Shown one piece after another: positions 40,700-48,721 of a stretch of DNA of 64,000 bases. The DNA is from JAOPZW01 sp963835295 (GTDB taxonomy: Bacteria; Actinomycetota; Thermoleophilia; Solirubrobacterales; Solirubrobacteraceae): positions 1,426,001 to 1,490,000 of the forward strand of contig CAWIEX010000014.1 of NCBI GenBank assembly GCA_963835295.1, read 5' to 3'. The notes under the pieces are model-generated. The model worked only from the letters and a program-made list of their open reading frames with translations, had not been told where the DNA came from and ran no database searches. Both the position numbers and the translations under genes were made by a program. Each line of letters opens with the position of its first letter. Positions within the stretch are counted from its first letter, which is position 1.

Positions 40700-41355
40700 C
40701 CCAGCACCGCCCGGCGCTGCGCCTCGGCCAGCGCGAAGGCCGTCTCGCGCGCGGCCCCAGCGTCGCCGGCGACGATCGCGCCCGCGAGCGCCGCGTAGCC
40801 GGGCGCGAGCCTCGCGACGTCGGCCGCCACGGGCAGCTGGTCGAGGTGCTCGAAGTACACCCCGCGGATGCCGTTGAGGATGAGCAGGAAGACGAGGTTG
40901 CCCGCCGCCTCGGCGACCTCGGTGAAGAAGGCGAAGTCGACCTCGGCCGCAGCCCGCGCGTCCCCTGCCTCGGCGAAGCGCTCGGCCAGCGCGGCGATCG
41001 TCTGCCCGCGCGGCTCGTCGCGGCGCTCCGCAGCCAGGCCGGCCATCTCGCGCAGCATGAGCGAGCGCGCCTCGAGCAGGTCGCCGAGCACCGCCGGCCC
41101 GAGGTGCGCGAGGACGTCGAGCGTGCCGTGCGCGCGCCAGTCGCGCACGCGCGTCGCGTCGCCGTGGCGGGCCTCGACGACGCCCACCTGCTCCAGGCGC
41201 TTGAGCGCCTCGCGCAGCGGCTGGAGCGTGACCCCGAGATCGGCGGCGAGCTCGCGCTGGCGCGGCAGCCTCTCGCCCGGCGCGTAGCGGCCGGCGACGA
41301 CGGCCTCGAGGAGGTCGGCGAAGACGCGCTCGGAGGAGTTCTGAGCTCTCGCCAC
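40696..41355 (-). CDS. FadR/GntR-family transcriptional regulator
   Basis: A 219-residue regulator. The winged helix (about 8-70) has FADLLEAVVAGRYAPGERLPRQRELAADLGV and PLREALKRLEQVGVV. The FCD-type all-helical effector domain follows, with likely metal-ligand residues in the DFAFFTEVAEAAGN region. The start is GTG 41355. Two copies of an AGAGTTCTGAACTCT palindrome flank the start. It heads the GMC-glpD operon and probably controls it. Confidence 0.9.
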   Translation of the reverse strand: MARAQNSSERVFADLLEAVVAGRYAPGERLPRQRELAADLGVTLQPLREALKRLEQVGVVEARHGDATRVRDWRAHGTLDVLAHLGPAVLGDLLEARSLMLREMAGLAAERRDEPRGQTIAALAERFAEAGDARAAAEVDFAFFTEVAEAAGNLVFLLILNGIRGVYFEHLDQLPVAADVARLAPGYAALAGAIVAGDAGAARETAFALAEAQRRAVLG

Positions 41356-41388
41356 GGCGGGCGGAGCCTACCAAGAGTTCTGAACTCT
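41335..41388. promoter_or_regulatory. Pair of FadR-type operators
   Basis: Perfect palindrome AGAGTTC-T-GAACTCT at 41374-41388 lies between the FadR and TetR genes. A second copy matching 13 of 15 bases (GGAGTTCTGAGCTCT) lies at 41335-41349, overlapping the first FadR codons. The odd-length dyad fits GntR/FadR dimers. The pair suggests autoregulation. Confidence 0.65.
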
Positions 41389-41394
41389 GACCGG

Positions 41395-41961
41395 CTACGC
41401 GCGCAGGCCGTCGAGGATGATCTCGAGGTGGCGGTGCCAGTCGTAGCCCGACACCGCCATCGTCGAGTACAGCCCGCTCATCAGCATCGGGATCTCGGCG
41501 ACGGCGAAGTCGCGCCGCAGTACCCCCGCCGCCTGCGCCCGCGCCACCAGCTGGTTGGCGAGCGCGTCCAGGCGCTGGAACTCCGCGTCGGCCAGCCGCC
41601 AGGCCTCGGGCGTGCGCGAGAGCGCCTCCTGCACGCCGATGTCGCGGACGCACAACTCCGCGTTGGCGCGCAGCAGCCCCGCGAACGCCTCCCACGGGTC
41701 CTCGATCTCGAGGGCGCGCTCGGCGTTGTCGCCGAAGGCCCGGAACTTCTGGGCCACGAGCTCGCCCAGGAGCGCCTCCTTGTGCGGGAAGTGGCGATAG
41801 ACGGTGCCAACTCCCACGCCGGCCTCACGGGCGACATCGTCCATCTGCGCGTCGACGCCGCGCTCGGCGAACACGGTCCGCGCCGCCGCGATGATGCGCT
41901 CGCGGTTGCGGCGCGCATCGGCGCGCAGGGGCTTGGCGCTCTGGGTCTCGGATGTCGTCAT
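41395..41961 (-). CDS. TetR-family transcriptional regulator
   Basis: A 188-residue regulator. The helix-turn-helix region includes RIIAAARTVFAERGVDAQMDD and GVGVGTVYRHFPHKEALL (about 22-65). The C-terminal part resembles regulators controlling drug efflux (SGLYSTMAVSGYDWHRHLEIILDGL). The start is ATG 41961. It is divergent from a 14-helix MFS exporter. An inverted repeat in the shared promoter region suggests it represses the exporter. Confidence 0.9.
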   Translation of the reverse strand: MTTSETQSAKPLRADARRNRERIIAAARTVFAERGVDAQMDDVAREAGVGVGTVYRHFPHKEALLGELVAQKFRAFGDNAERALEIEDPWEAFAGLLRANAELCVRDIGVQEALSRTPEAWRLADAEFQRLDALANQLVARAQAAGVLRRDFAVAEIPMLMSGLYSTMAVSGYDWHRHLEIILDGLRA

Positions 41962-41986
41962 GGCGTGTCCTTGGCGTGAAAGGTAC

Positions 41987-42032
41987 TTGACAAACGGAGA
42001 AGCGGTTCCGTATCTTGCCTGAATCGGAACCG
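41987..42032 (+). promoter_or_regulatory. MFS promoter with overlapping inverted repeat
   Basis: Candidate -35 TTGACA (41987-41992), an 18-base spacer, then -10 TATCTT (42011-42016), read toward the MFS gene. An inverted repeat CGGTTCCG (42003-42010) and CGGAACCG (42025-42032), 14 bases apart, brackets the -10. Binding there by the adjacent TetR protein would block transcription. A leader of about 100 bases follows. Confidence 0.55.
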
Positions 42033-42128
42033 GAGATCAACTTCCACTTCTTGTGTGCCTCCCCTTACAGCCGGTAAGGGGTGGTTAGCCGTACAAGAGC
42101 CACAGACCCGAAGGGCAGACTTCACCTC

Positions 42129-43598
42129 ATGACCGCCGTAGACACTCCCCGTGCGAAGTACCTCGCATTGGCGCTCCTGGCGATGACGCAGTTCGTCGTC
42201 GTCCTCGACGCCGCCATCGTCAACGTTGCGCTGCCCTCCATCGGGCGCGCGCTGGACTTCTCCCAGGACAACCTCGCCTGGGTCGTCAACGCCTACACGC
42301 TCACCTTCGGCGGCTTCCTGCTGCTCGGTGGGCGCCTCGCCGACCTCCTGGGCCGCCGCAAGCTCTTCATGATCGGCCTCGTCGTCTTCTCGCTGGCCTC
42401 GCTGCTCGGCGGCCTGGCGCAGTCCGACGTCTGGCTCATCGCCGCGCGCGCCCTGCAGGGTCTCGGCGCCGCGCTGGTCTCCCCCGCCGCCCTGTCGATC
42501 GTGACCAACACCTTCGCCGAGGGCGCCGAGCGCAACCGCGCGCTGGGCGTCTGGGGCGCCGTCGCCGGCTCGGGCGGCGCCGCGGGCGTGCTGCTGGGCG
42601 GCGTGCTCACCGAGTACCTGGGCTGGGAGTGGGTCCTGTTCGTCAACGTGCCGATCGGCGTCGTCGCCGCGCTGCTCGCGCCGCGGCTGCTGGCCGAGAG
42701 CCACGACGAGAGCGCCGAGCGCTCCTTCGACATCGGCGGCGCCGTGTCGGTCACGGCCGGCCTGTCACTGCTCGTCTATACGCTCGTCGACGCCAACAAC
42801 AGCGGTTGGGGGTCGACGAAGACGATCGCCCTCGGCGCGCTGTCGCTCGTGATCCTCGCCGCCTTCGTCGTCATCGAGCGTCGTCATCGCCAGCCGCTCG
42901 TGCCGTTCTCGGTCTTCCGCATGCGCACGATCCGCGGGGCCAACATCGTCGCGCTGCTCATCGGCATGTCGCTGTTCAGCATGTTCTTCTTCATCTCGCT
43001 GTACATGCAGCAGGTGCTGGGCTACAGCGCGCTGAAGACGGGCGTCGCCTATCTGCCGCTGGCGCTGGTCATCATCTTCAGCGCAGGCGGGGCGTCCGTG
43101 CTGGTGACCCGGATCGGCTTCAAGACCACGCTGATCATCGGGATGCTCTTCATCACCGCCGGCCTGCTCTACTTCTCGCAGGTCTCGGCGCACGGCGGCA
43201 CCTACCTCGGCGACGTCCTCTTCCCCTCGATCCTGGCCGCCATCGGGCTCGGCTTCGCGTTCGTCCCGGTGACGATCGCCGCCGTGACGGGGATCCGCCC
43301 CGACCAGGCGGGGCTCGCGTCGGGGCTCGTGAACACCGCCCAGCAGGTCGGCGGCGCCCTCGGCCTGGCGATCCTCGTCGCGGTCGCCAACGGCACGACG
43401 AGCTCGGCCTTCTCCGACGGCGTGCGCGATCGCGCCGTCGCGCTCACCGACGGCTTCCAGGACGCGTTCATGGTCGGCGCCGGGTTCGCGTTCGCCGGCG
43501 CGATCCTCGCCGCGCTGCTGATCTCCTCGCGCGACGCGCGCGAGCACGCCGAGGCCGCGCGCCGCGGCGACGCCGCGGCGGCGCCGGTCGCCGCCTGA
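42129..43598 (+). CDS. MFS multidrug exporter, DHA2 (14-helix) family
   Basis: A 489-residue polytopic membrane protein with about 14 hydrophobic helices. DHA2/EmrB-type motifs are FVVVLDAAIVNVALPSIG in helix 1, GRLADLLGRRKLF in the first cytoplasmic loop (motif A), and GLGAALVSPAALS. A proton-coupled drug export role is family inference. I chose ATG 42129 over an upstream GTG because the motif starts near residue 20 as usual. It is divergent from the TetR gene. Confidence 0.9.
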   Translation: MTAVDTPRAKYLALALLAMTQFVVVLDAAIVNVALPSIGRALDFSQDNLAWVVNAYTLTFGGFLLLGGRLADLLGRRKLFMIGLVVFSLASLLGGLAQSDVWLIAARALQGLGAALVSPAALSIVTNTFAEGAERNRALGVWGAVAGSGGAAGVLLGGVLTEYLGWEWVLFVNVPIGVVAALLAPRLLAESHDESAERSFDIGGAVSVTAGLSLLVYTLVDANNSGWGSTKTIALGALSLVILAAFVVIERRHRQPLVPFSVFRMRTIRGANIVALLIGMSLFSMFFFISLYMQQVLGYSALKTGVAYLPLALVIIFSAGGASVLVTRIGFKTTLIIGMLFITAGLLYFSQVSAHGGTYLGDVLFPSILAAIGLGFAFVPVTIAAVTGIRPDQAGLASGLVNTAQQVGGALGLAILVAVANGTTSSAFSDGVRDRAVALTDGFQDAFMVGAGFAFAGAILAALLISSRDAREHAEAARRGDAAAAPVAA

Positions 43599-43602
43599 GA
43601 GT

Positions 43603-43780
43603 CAGATGGTTGGTTCCGCGGCCCGCGTGCTCGCATGTGCGCGGGCCGTGGATGCCGGACGCCGCACGGCGAAGGGGAGGCGGGCTGGTTGCCCGGGTGG
43701 GGACCGGCATTCGGTGGGTGGCGATCCGGCGCCGCGGAGCGCGTGCAGGCGAGTGCGGGGGTCGCGGAATCGGCCATCTG
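43603..43780 (+). repeat. Hairpin repeat, copy 2, expanded form
   Basis: Left arm CAGATGGTTGGTTCCGCG (43603-43620) pairs with CGCGGAATCGGCCATCTG (43763-43780), with only G-U mismatches. Within it the segment CGTGCTCGCATGTGCGCGGG and CCGTGG matches copy 1 at 11467-11526. This copy also has an inner GCCCGCG/CGCGGGC stem and about 118 extra bases. It fills most of the 208-bp gap between the MFS and LOG-family genes. The two copies are the only ones I found in the window. Confidence 0.65.
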
Positions 43781-43806
43781 GCACGCCTCCTGCATATGCT
43801 GGGGGC

Positions 43807-44397
43807 GTGCCCGACCTTTCGTCGATCTGCGTCTTCTGCGGCTCCAACGGGGGCGCCCAGGCCGCGTACCTCGAGGCGGCCGAGGCCGTCGGGCGCGGCT
43901 TGGCGCAGCGCGGCGTGCGCGTCGTCTACGGCGGCGGCAAGGTCGGGATGATGGGCGCCGTGGCCGACGCCGCGCGCGCGGCCGGCGGCGAGGTCATCGG
44001 GGTCATCCCCCGGGCGATCTTCGACCTCGAGATCGGGCACACCGGCCTCGACGACCTGCGCGTGGTCGGCTCGATGCACGAGCGCAAGGCGCTCATGGCC
44101 GAGCTGTCGGACGCCTTCATCGCGCTGCCGGGCGGCGTCGGCACGCTCGAGGAGCTCTTCGAGGTCTACACCTGGGCGCAGCTCGGCATCCACTCCAAGC
44201 CACTCGGGCTCATGGACGTCGCTGACTACTACCGGCCGCTCGTCGCCTTCCTCGACCACGCTGTGCAGGAGCGCTTCCTGCGTGCGGAGACGCGCACGCT
44301 GCTGGCGGTCAGCGACCGCCTCGACGACCTGCTCGCCCAGCTCGAGGCGTGGGAGCCGGGGTCGGTGCACAAGTGGATCGACCTCGACCAGGCGTGA
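43807..44397 (+). CDS. LOG-family protein (TIGR00730-type)
   Basis: A 196-residue nucleotide-binding protein of the lysine-decarboxylase-like/LOG family, whose members release free base from nucleoside 5'-monophosphates. It has ICVFCGSNGG, YGGGKVGMMGAVADAA, MHERKALMAE, and the hallmark ALPGGVGTLEELFE. The start is GTG 43807, before PDLSSICVFCGS; it is overlapped at its end by the dipeptidase start (GTGA). Actual substrate in bacteria is not settled. Confidence 0.88.
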   Translation: MPDLSSICVFCGSNGGAQAAYLEAAEAVGRGLAQRGVRVVYGGGKVGMMGAVADAARAAGGEVIGVIPRAIFDLEIGHTGLDDLRVVGSMHERKALMAELSDAFIALPGGVGTLEELFEVYTWAQLGIHSKPLGLMDVADYYRPLVAFLDHAVQERFLRAETRTLLAVSDRLDDLLAQLEAWEPGSVHKWIDLDQA

Positions 44398-45428
44398 CCG
44401 TCGTCTTCGACGGCCACAACGACGTCCTGGGCAAGCTCCAGTCCCACGACGGCGCGCCCGAGGCCTTCCTCACCGGCCTGCCCGATCGCGACGTCGACCT
44501 GCCCCGCGCGCGCGCCGGTGGGCTGGGCGGCGCGATCTTCGCCATCAACGCGCCCTCCCCGGACGACGACTGGGACACGGGGTCGCTGTCGGACATGCCC
44601 TACGCCGGGCCGGCCGACCACGCTGAGGCCAGCGCCTTCACGGCCGGGGCCATCGGGCGCGCCCACGCGCTGGCGGCGGCCAGCGACGGCGCCGTGGCGG
44701 TCGTCACCGACGGCGCGGCGCTCGACCGCTGCCGGGTCGACGGCACGCTGGCCGTGGTCCTGCACCTCGAGGGCGCGGAGGCCATCGACCCGGGGCTGTC
44801 GGCGCTCGACGCGTGGCACGCGGCCGGCGTGCGCTCGATCGGGCTCGTCTGGAGCCGGCCCAGCGCGTTCGGCCACGGGGTGCCCTTCCGCTTCCCCGCC
44901 TCGCCGGACACGGGGCCGGGCCTGACCGACGCGGGGCGCGCCCTCGTGCTGCGCTGCGCCGAGCTGGGCATCGCCGTCGACCTCAGCCACCTGAACGCCG
45001 CCGGCTTCGCCGACGTCGTCCGGCTCGCGGCGGCGCCCATCGTGGTCTCGCACACGGCCTGCCACGCGCTGTGCGCCTCGACGCGCAACCTCACTGACGA
45101 CCAGCTGCGCGAGGTCGCCCGCAGCGACGGGCTCGTCGGCATCGTCTTCTGCCCCGCCTTCCTGCGCGCCGACGGCGCCGACGACCCCGACACGCCGCTG
45201 GCGACGCTCGTGGCCCACGTGCGCCACGCCGCCGAGCTCGTCGGCGTCGATCGCGTGGGCCTCGGCTCGGACTTCGACGGAGCCACGATGCCGGCCGAGC
45301 TCAGCGACGTCGCCGCCCTCCCCCGCCTGCTCGACGCGCTGCGCGACCACGGCTTCAGCGCCCAGGAGGTCGACGGCATCGCCTGGGGCAACTGGCGGCG
45401 CGTGCTCGCTGCGGCGTGGAGCGCTTAG
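44394..45428 (+). CDS. M19-family membrane-type dipeptidase
   Basis: A 344-residue TIM-barrel metallo-dipeptidase. Metal-ligand motifs are FDGHNDVL near the N-terminus, LHLEGAE in the middle, DLSHLN and VVSHTACHAL, and GVGLGSDFDGA-like sequence (VDRVGLGSDFDGA). The predicted role is hydrolysing dipeptides, possibly including D-amino-acid or cell-wall peptides. No signal peptide or GPI site is seen. It is translationally coupled to the LOG gene. Its stop overlaps the convergent membrane-protein stop by three bases. Confidence 0.88.
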   Translation: MTVVFDGHNDVLGKLQSHDGAPEAFLTGLPDRDVDLPRARAGGLGGAIFAINAPSPDDDWDTGSLSDMPYAGPADHAEASAFTAGAIGRAHALAAASDGAVAVVTDGAALDRCRVDGTLAVVLHLEGAEAIDPGLSALDAWHAAGVRSIGLVWSRPSAFGHGVPFRFPASPDTGPGLTDAGRALVLRCAELGIAVDLSHLNAAGFADVVRLAAAPIVVSHTACHALCASTRNLTDDQLREVARSDGLVGIVFCPAFLRADGADDPDTPLATLVAHVRHAAELVGVDRVGLGSDFDGATMPAELSDVAALPRLLDALRDHGFSAQEVDGIAWGNWRRVLAAAWSA

Positions 45429-45814
45429 CGCGCAGTCGGCGTTCGGTCCCACGCGCGCCGGGCGCGGTCGAACGCCTCCCAGTCGATCGGCGGGGGCAGC
45501 TTCGGGCCGCTGCCGCCTCCCCCGCCGCCGCCTCCTCCGTCGTCGCCGCCGCCGTCGTCACGAGCGCCGCGCACGAGCCATGCCGCCACACACGACGCCT
45601 CGATCCCGGCGACGATGAGCAGCGAGCCGGCGAGGTCGCCGCCGTTGGCCACGACCGCGGCGCCGCCGGCGTAGCAGGCGGCCGTGAGGACGAGCAGCAG
45701 GCGGGCGGCCGAACGATGGCTGGCCGGTGCGGGCGCACCGAGGAACGCGCGCCACATGGAGACGCAGACGATGGCGGCAAGCGCCACCTTCGGCAGGGCG
45801 GGCAGCGCAGACAC
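45425..45814 (-). CDS. Small membrane protein with Gly-rich linker
   Basis: About 129 residues, with three hydrophobic segments (VALAAIVCVSMWRAFLG, ARLLLVLTAACYAGGAAVV, AGSLLIVAGIEASCVAAWLV), a Gly/Asp-rich linker, and a conserved-looking DWEAFDRARRAWDR tail. The function is unknown. I chose GTG 45814 because TAGGCT, a typical actinobacterial -10, lies 13 bases upstream, which would give a nearly leaderless mRNA. ATG 45853 adds 13 basic residues. Confidence 0.6.
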   Translation of the reverse strand: MSALPALPKVALAAIVCVSMWRAFLGAPAPASHRSAARLLLVLTAACYAGGAAVVANGGDLAGSLLIVAGIEASCVAAWLVRGARDDGGGDDGGGGGGGGGSGPKLPPPIDWEAFDRARRAWDRTPTAR

Positions 45815-45884
45815 TTCTAGATGCGAGCCTACCCGCCGTGGGCGGGAACGCAAGCGCGCGCGTCGCGCTGAGGCGCGATCGGGC

Positions 45885-47285
45885 TCAGAGAGCCTTGAGC
45901 TCCTCGGTGATCTCGCTCACCGAGGCCTTGGCGTCGCCGAAGAGCATGGCCGTCTTGGCGTTGTAGAAGAGGGGGTTGTCGATCCCGGCGAAGCCCGAGT
46001 TCATCGAGCGTTTGAGGACGATGACGCTGGCCGACTCGTCGACGTTGAGGATCGGCATGCCGTAGATCGGGCTGTCGGCTTTGGTGCGGGCGTCGGGGTT
46101 GGTGACGTCGTTGGCGCCGATGACCAGGCTGACGTCGGTGCGGCCGAACTCGGAGTTCGCCTCGTCCATCTCCTTGAGCTGGTCGTAGGGCACGTCGGCC
46201 TCAGCCAGCAGCACGTTCATGTGCCCGGGCATGCGGCCGGCCACCGGGTGGATGGCGAAGGAGACCTCGATGCCCTTGGACTCCAGCATCTTGGTCATCT
46301 CGCGCACGGCGTGCTGGGCCTGGGCGACGGCCATGCCGTAGCCGGGGACGATGACCACGCGGTTGGCGTAGGCCATCTGGACCGCCGCGTCGGACGCGCT
46401 GGTCGAGCGCACCACGCGCTCGACGCCGTCCTCGCTGGCGCCGCCGGTGGTGATGACGCCCCCGAAGCCGCCGGCCACGATCGAGGGGATCGAGCGGTTC
46501 ATGGCCTGGGCCATGAGGTTGGTCAGGATCGAGCCGCTGGCGCCCACGATCATGCCCGCCACGATCAGCGCGGTGTTGTTCAGCGCCACGCCGGTGGCGG
46601 CCGCGCTCAGGCCGGTGAACGCGTTGAGCAGCGAGATGACCACCGGCATGTCGGCGCCGCCGATCGGCAGCACGACGAAGTTGCCCAGCACCGCCGCGGC
46701 CAGGAGCAGCACGATCATGAGCAGCTCGGCGTCCGAGCCGCCGACGATGGCCACCGCGCAGGCCACCGCGGCGAGCAGCAGCGCGAGGTTCAGGGCCTGC
46801 TGCGTGCGGCCCGGCCCGACGGTGATCGGGCGCCCGGGAAGGATCTCCTGCAGCTTGGCGAAGGCGATGTTCGAGCCCCAGAAGGAGACCGAGCCGATGA
46901 TGGCCGCGAACAGGCTGAAGATCGCGACGTAGGTCGGGTCGCTCGCGAAGCCGTCGCTGTGGCGGAACTCGACCCAGGCGATCAGCGCGACCGCCCCGCC
47001 GCCGACGCCGTTGAACAGCGCCACCATCTGCGGCATCGCCGTCATCTTCACCTGGCGGGCGGCCGGGATCCCGACCGCGGTCCCGATGGCCACGCCGAGG
47101 ATGATCAGGCCCCAGTTGCCCATGCCGGGGATGAGCGCGGTGGCGATCACCGCGATGGCCATGCCGACCGCGGCGATCCGGTTGCCGCGGACGGCCGTCC
47201 GGGGGCCCGTCAGCCCCATCAGCCCGTAGATGAAGAGGGCGAAGGCGACGATGTAGAGCAGCGAGACGAGGTCGGTCCGGCTCAC
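45885..47285 (-). CDS. pntB: NAD(P) transhydrogenase subunit beta PntB
   Basis: Proton-translocating transhydrogenase subunit carrying domain II helices and the NADP-binding domain III. The 466-residue protein has about nine hydrophobic helices and then VVIVPGYGMAVAQAQHAVREM, HPVAGRMPGHMNVLLAEA, and IGANDVTNPDA, all domain III hallmarks. The start is ATG 47285, overlapping the pntAb stop by four bases. It moves hydride between NADH and NADP+ at the cost of the proton gradient. Confidence 0.95.
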   Translation of the reverse strand: MSRTDLVSLLYIVAFALFIYGLMGLTGPRTAVRGNRIAAVGMAIAVIATALIPGMGNWGLIILGVAIGTAVGIPAARQVKMTAMPQMVALFNGVGGGAVALIAWVEFRHSDGFASDPTYVAIFSLFAAIIGSVSFWGSNIAFAKLQEILPGRPITVGPGRTQQALNLALLLAAVACAVAIVGGSDAELLMIVLLLAAAVLGNFVVLPIGGADMPVVISLLNAFTGLSAAATGVALNNTALIVAGMIVGASGSILTNLMAQAMNRSIPSIVAGGFGGVITTGGASEDGVERVVRSTSASDAAVQMAYANRVVIVPGYGMAVAQAQHAVREMTKMLESKGIEVSFAIHPVAGRMPGHMNVLLAEADVPYDQLKEMDEANSEFGRTDVSLVIGANDVTNPDARTKADSPIYGMPILNVDESASVIVLKRSMNSGFAGIDNPLFYNAKTAMLFGDAKASVSEITEELKAL

Positions 47286-47596
47286 CGCTCGCCCTCCTCG
47301 ATCTGGTCACGCGCCGGCGCCGGCTTGGCCTTGAACATCTCGAGCATGCGGTCGGTGACCAGGAAGCCGCCGACGACGTTGATGGTGCCGAAGGCGATCG
47401 CGATGACCAGCAGGAGCTTGTTGAGGAACCCGTCGACGCCCAGCCCCAGGACGAGGATGCCGCCGAGCACGACGATGCCGTGGATCGCGTTGGTGCCCGA
47501 CATGAGCGGCGTGTGCAGCGTGTTGGGCACCTTGGAGATGGTCAGGAAGCCGGCGAAGCCGGCCAGGACGAGGATCGCCAGGTTGGTCAGCAGCAT
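47282..47596 (-). CDS. pntAB: NAD(P) transhydrogenase subunit alpha 2 (PntAb), membrane part
   Basis: A 104-residue membrane subunit with three or four helices: AILVLAGFAGFLTISK, PNTLHTPLMSGTNAIHGIVV, and VDGFLNKLLLVIAIAFGTINVVGGFLVTDRM-type sequence. These form the domain II part of PntA split from its soluble domain I. The start ATG 47596 shares a base with the pntAa stop (TGATG). A split three-gene arrangement is usual in actinobacteria and alphaproteobacteria. Confidence 0.93.
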   Translation of the reverse strand: MLLTNLAILVLAGFAGFLTISKVPNTLHTPLMSGTNAIHGIVVLGGILVLGLGVDGFLNKLLLVIAIAFGTINVVGGFLVTDRMLEMFKAKPAPARDQIEEGER

Positions 47597-48684
47597 CAGG
47601 CCTGCACCGCCTCTCCGTCACGCACGACGCACGCGCCGGCCACGACCTCGTCGTCGAAGTTCAGGGCCAGGCTGCCGTCGTCGCCCAGCAGCAGCTCGAG
47701 CAGCGCCTGGACGTTGCGCGCGTAGAGCTGGCTGGCGTGCTCGGGCATGGTGGCCGGCAGGTTCAGCGGCGAGACGATCGTCACGTCGTGCTTGACCGTG
47801 ACCTGGCCGGGCTCGGTCAGCTCGCAGTTGCCGCCCGCCTCGCCGGCGAGGTCGACGATCACCGACCCGGGCTTCATGCCCTCGACGGCCTCGGCGGTCA
47901 CCAGCCGGGGGGCCGGGCGGCCCGGCACGAGCGCCGTGGTGATGACGACGTCGAAGCCCTTGATCGCGTCGGTGAGGGCCTGCTGCTGCTGGGCCTTCTC
48001 CTCGTCGGTGAGCTCGCGGGCGTAGCCGCCCTCGCCCGCCGCCTCGATCCCGAGATCAAGCCACCTGGCGCCCAGCGACTGGACTTGCTCGGCCACCTCG
48101 GGGCGCACGTCGTAGCCCGTCGTCTGGGCGCCCAGGCGGCGCGCGGTGGCCAGCGCCTGCAGCCCGGCCACGCCGACGCCGAGGACGAGGACCTTGGCCG
48201 GCGGGATCGTCCCCGCCGCGGTCATGAGCATCGGGTAGAAGCGCGTTGCCTGCTCGGCGCCGAGCAGCGCCGCCTTGTAGCCGGCCACGTTGGCCTGCGA
48301 GGACAGCGCGTCCATCGACTGCGCGCGCGAGATGCGGGGGATCGCCTCCATGGCGAAGGCCGTCACGCCGGCCTGCGCGAGCGCCTGCAGCGTCTCGGGC
48401 TGGGTGCGCGGGGCCAGGAAGCCCACGAGCGTGCCGCCGCGCTGCAGGCGGCCGATCTCCTCCGCCGTCGGGGGCGCCACCTTGACCACCACGTCGGCGC
48501 CCCACGGGTCGCCGATGCTCGCCCCGGCGTCGGTGTAGAGCGCGTCGGGGATGAGCGCCTGCTCGCCGGCGCCGGCCTCGACGACGACCTCGACGCCCTT
48601 GGCCTGCAGGCGTTTGACGACGTCCGGCACGAGCGCGACGCGGCGCTCGCCGTCGGCGGTCTCTTTTGGCACCCCGACCTTCAT
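47596..48684 (-). CDS. pntAA: NAD(P) transhydrogenase subunit alpha 1 (PntAa)
   Basis: NAD-binding soluble domain I of the transhydrogenase, 362 residues. It starts MKVGVPKETADGERRVALVPD, the AlaDH/PNT N-terminus. It contains MEAIPRISRAQSMDALSSQA and Rossmann motif VLVLGVGVAGLQALATA, then DVVITTALVPGRPAPRLVT. ATG 48684 is chosen because longer starts add unrelated sequence. A TAGGTT -10-like element lies about 10 bases upstream, consistent with the operon beginning here. It is followed by pntAb and pntB. Confidence 0.95.
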   Translation of the reverse strand: MKVGVPKETADGERRVALVPDVVKRLQAKGVEVVVEAGAGEQALIPDALYTDAGASIGDPWGADVVVKVAPPTAEEIGRLQRGGTLVGFLAPRTQPETLQALAQAGVTAFAMEAIPRISRAQSMDALSSQANVAGYKAALLGAEQATRFYPMLMTAAGTIPPAKVLVLGVGVAGLQALATARRLGAQTTGYDVRPEVAEQVQSLGARWLDLGIEAAGEGGYARELTDEEKAQQQQALTDAIKGFDVVITTALVPGRPAPRLVTAEAVEGMKPGSVIVDLAGEAGGNCELTEPGQVTVKHDVTIVSPLNLPATMPEHASQLYARNVQALLELLLGDDGSLALNFDDEVVAGACVVRDGEAVQA

Positions 48685-48721
48685 GAGGAGGCGGAACCTA
48701 TCCGATCGCGCCCGATGCCGA

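Noticed and set aside
45684..47795. Very long plus-strand frame opposite the transhydrogenase genes
   Set aside because: It is an antisense artefact of high GC; the minus strand encodes pntB, pntAb and pntAa with clear conserved motifs.
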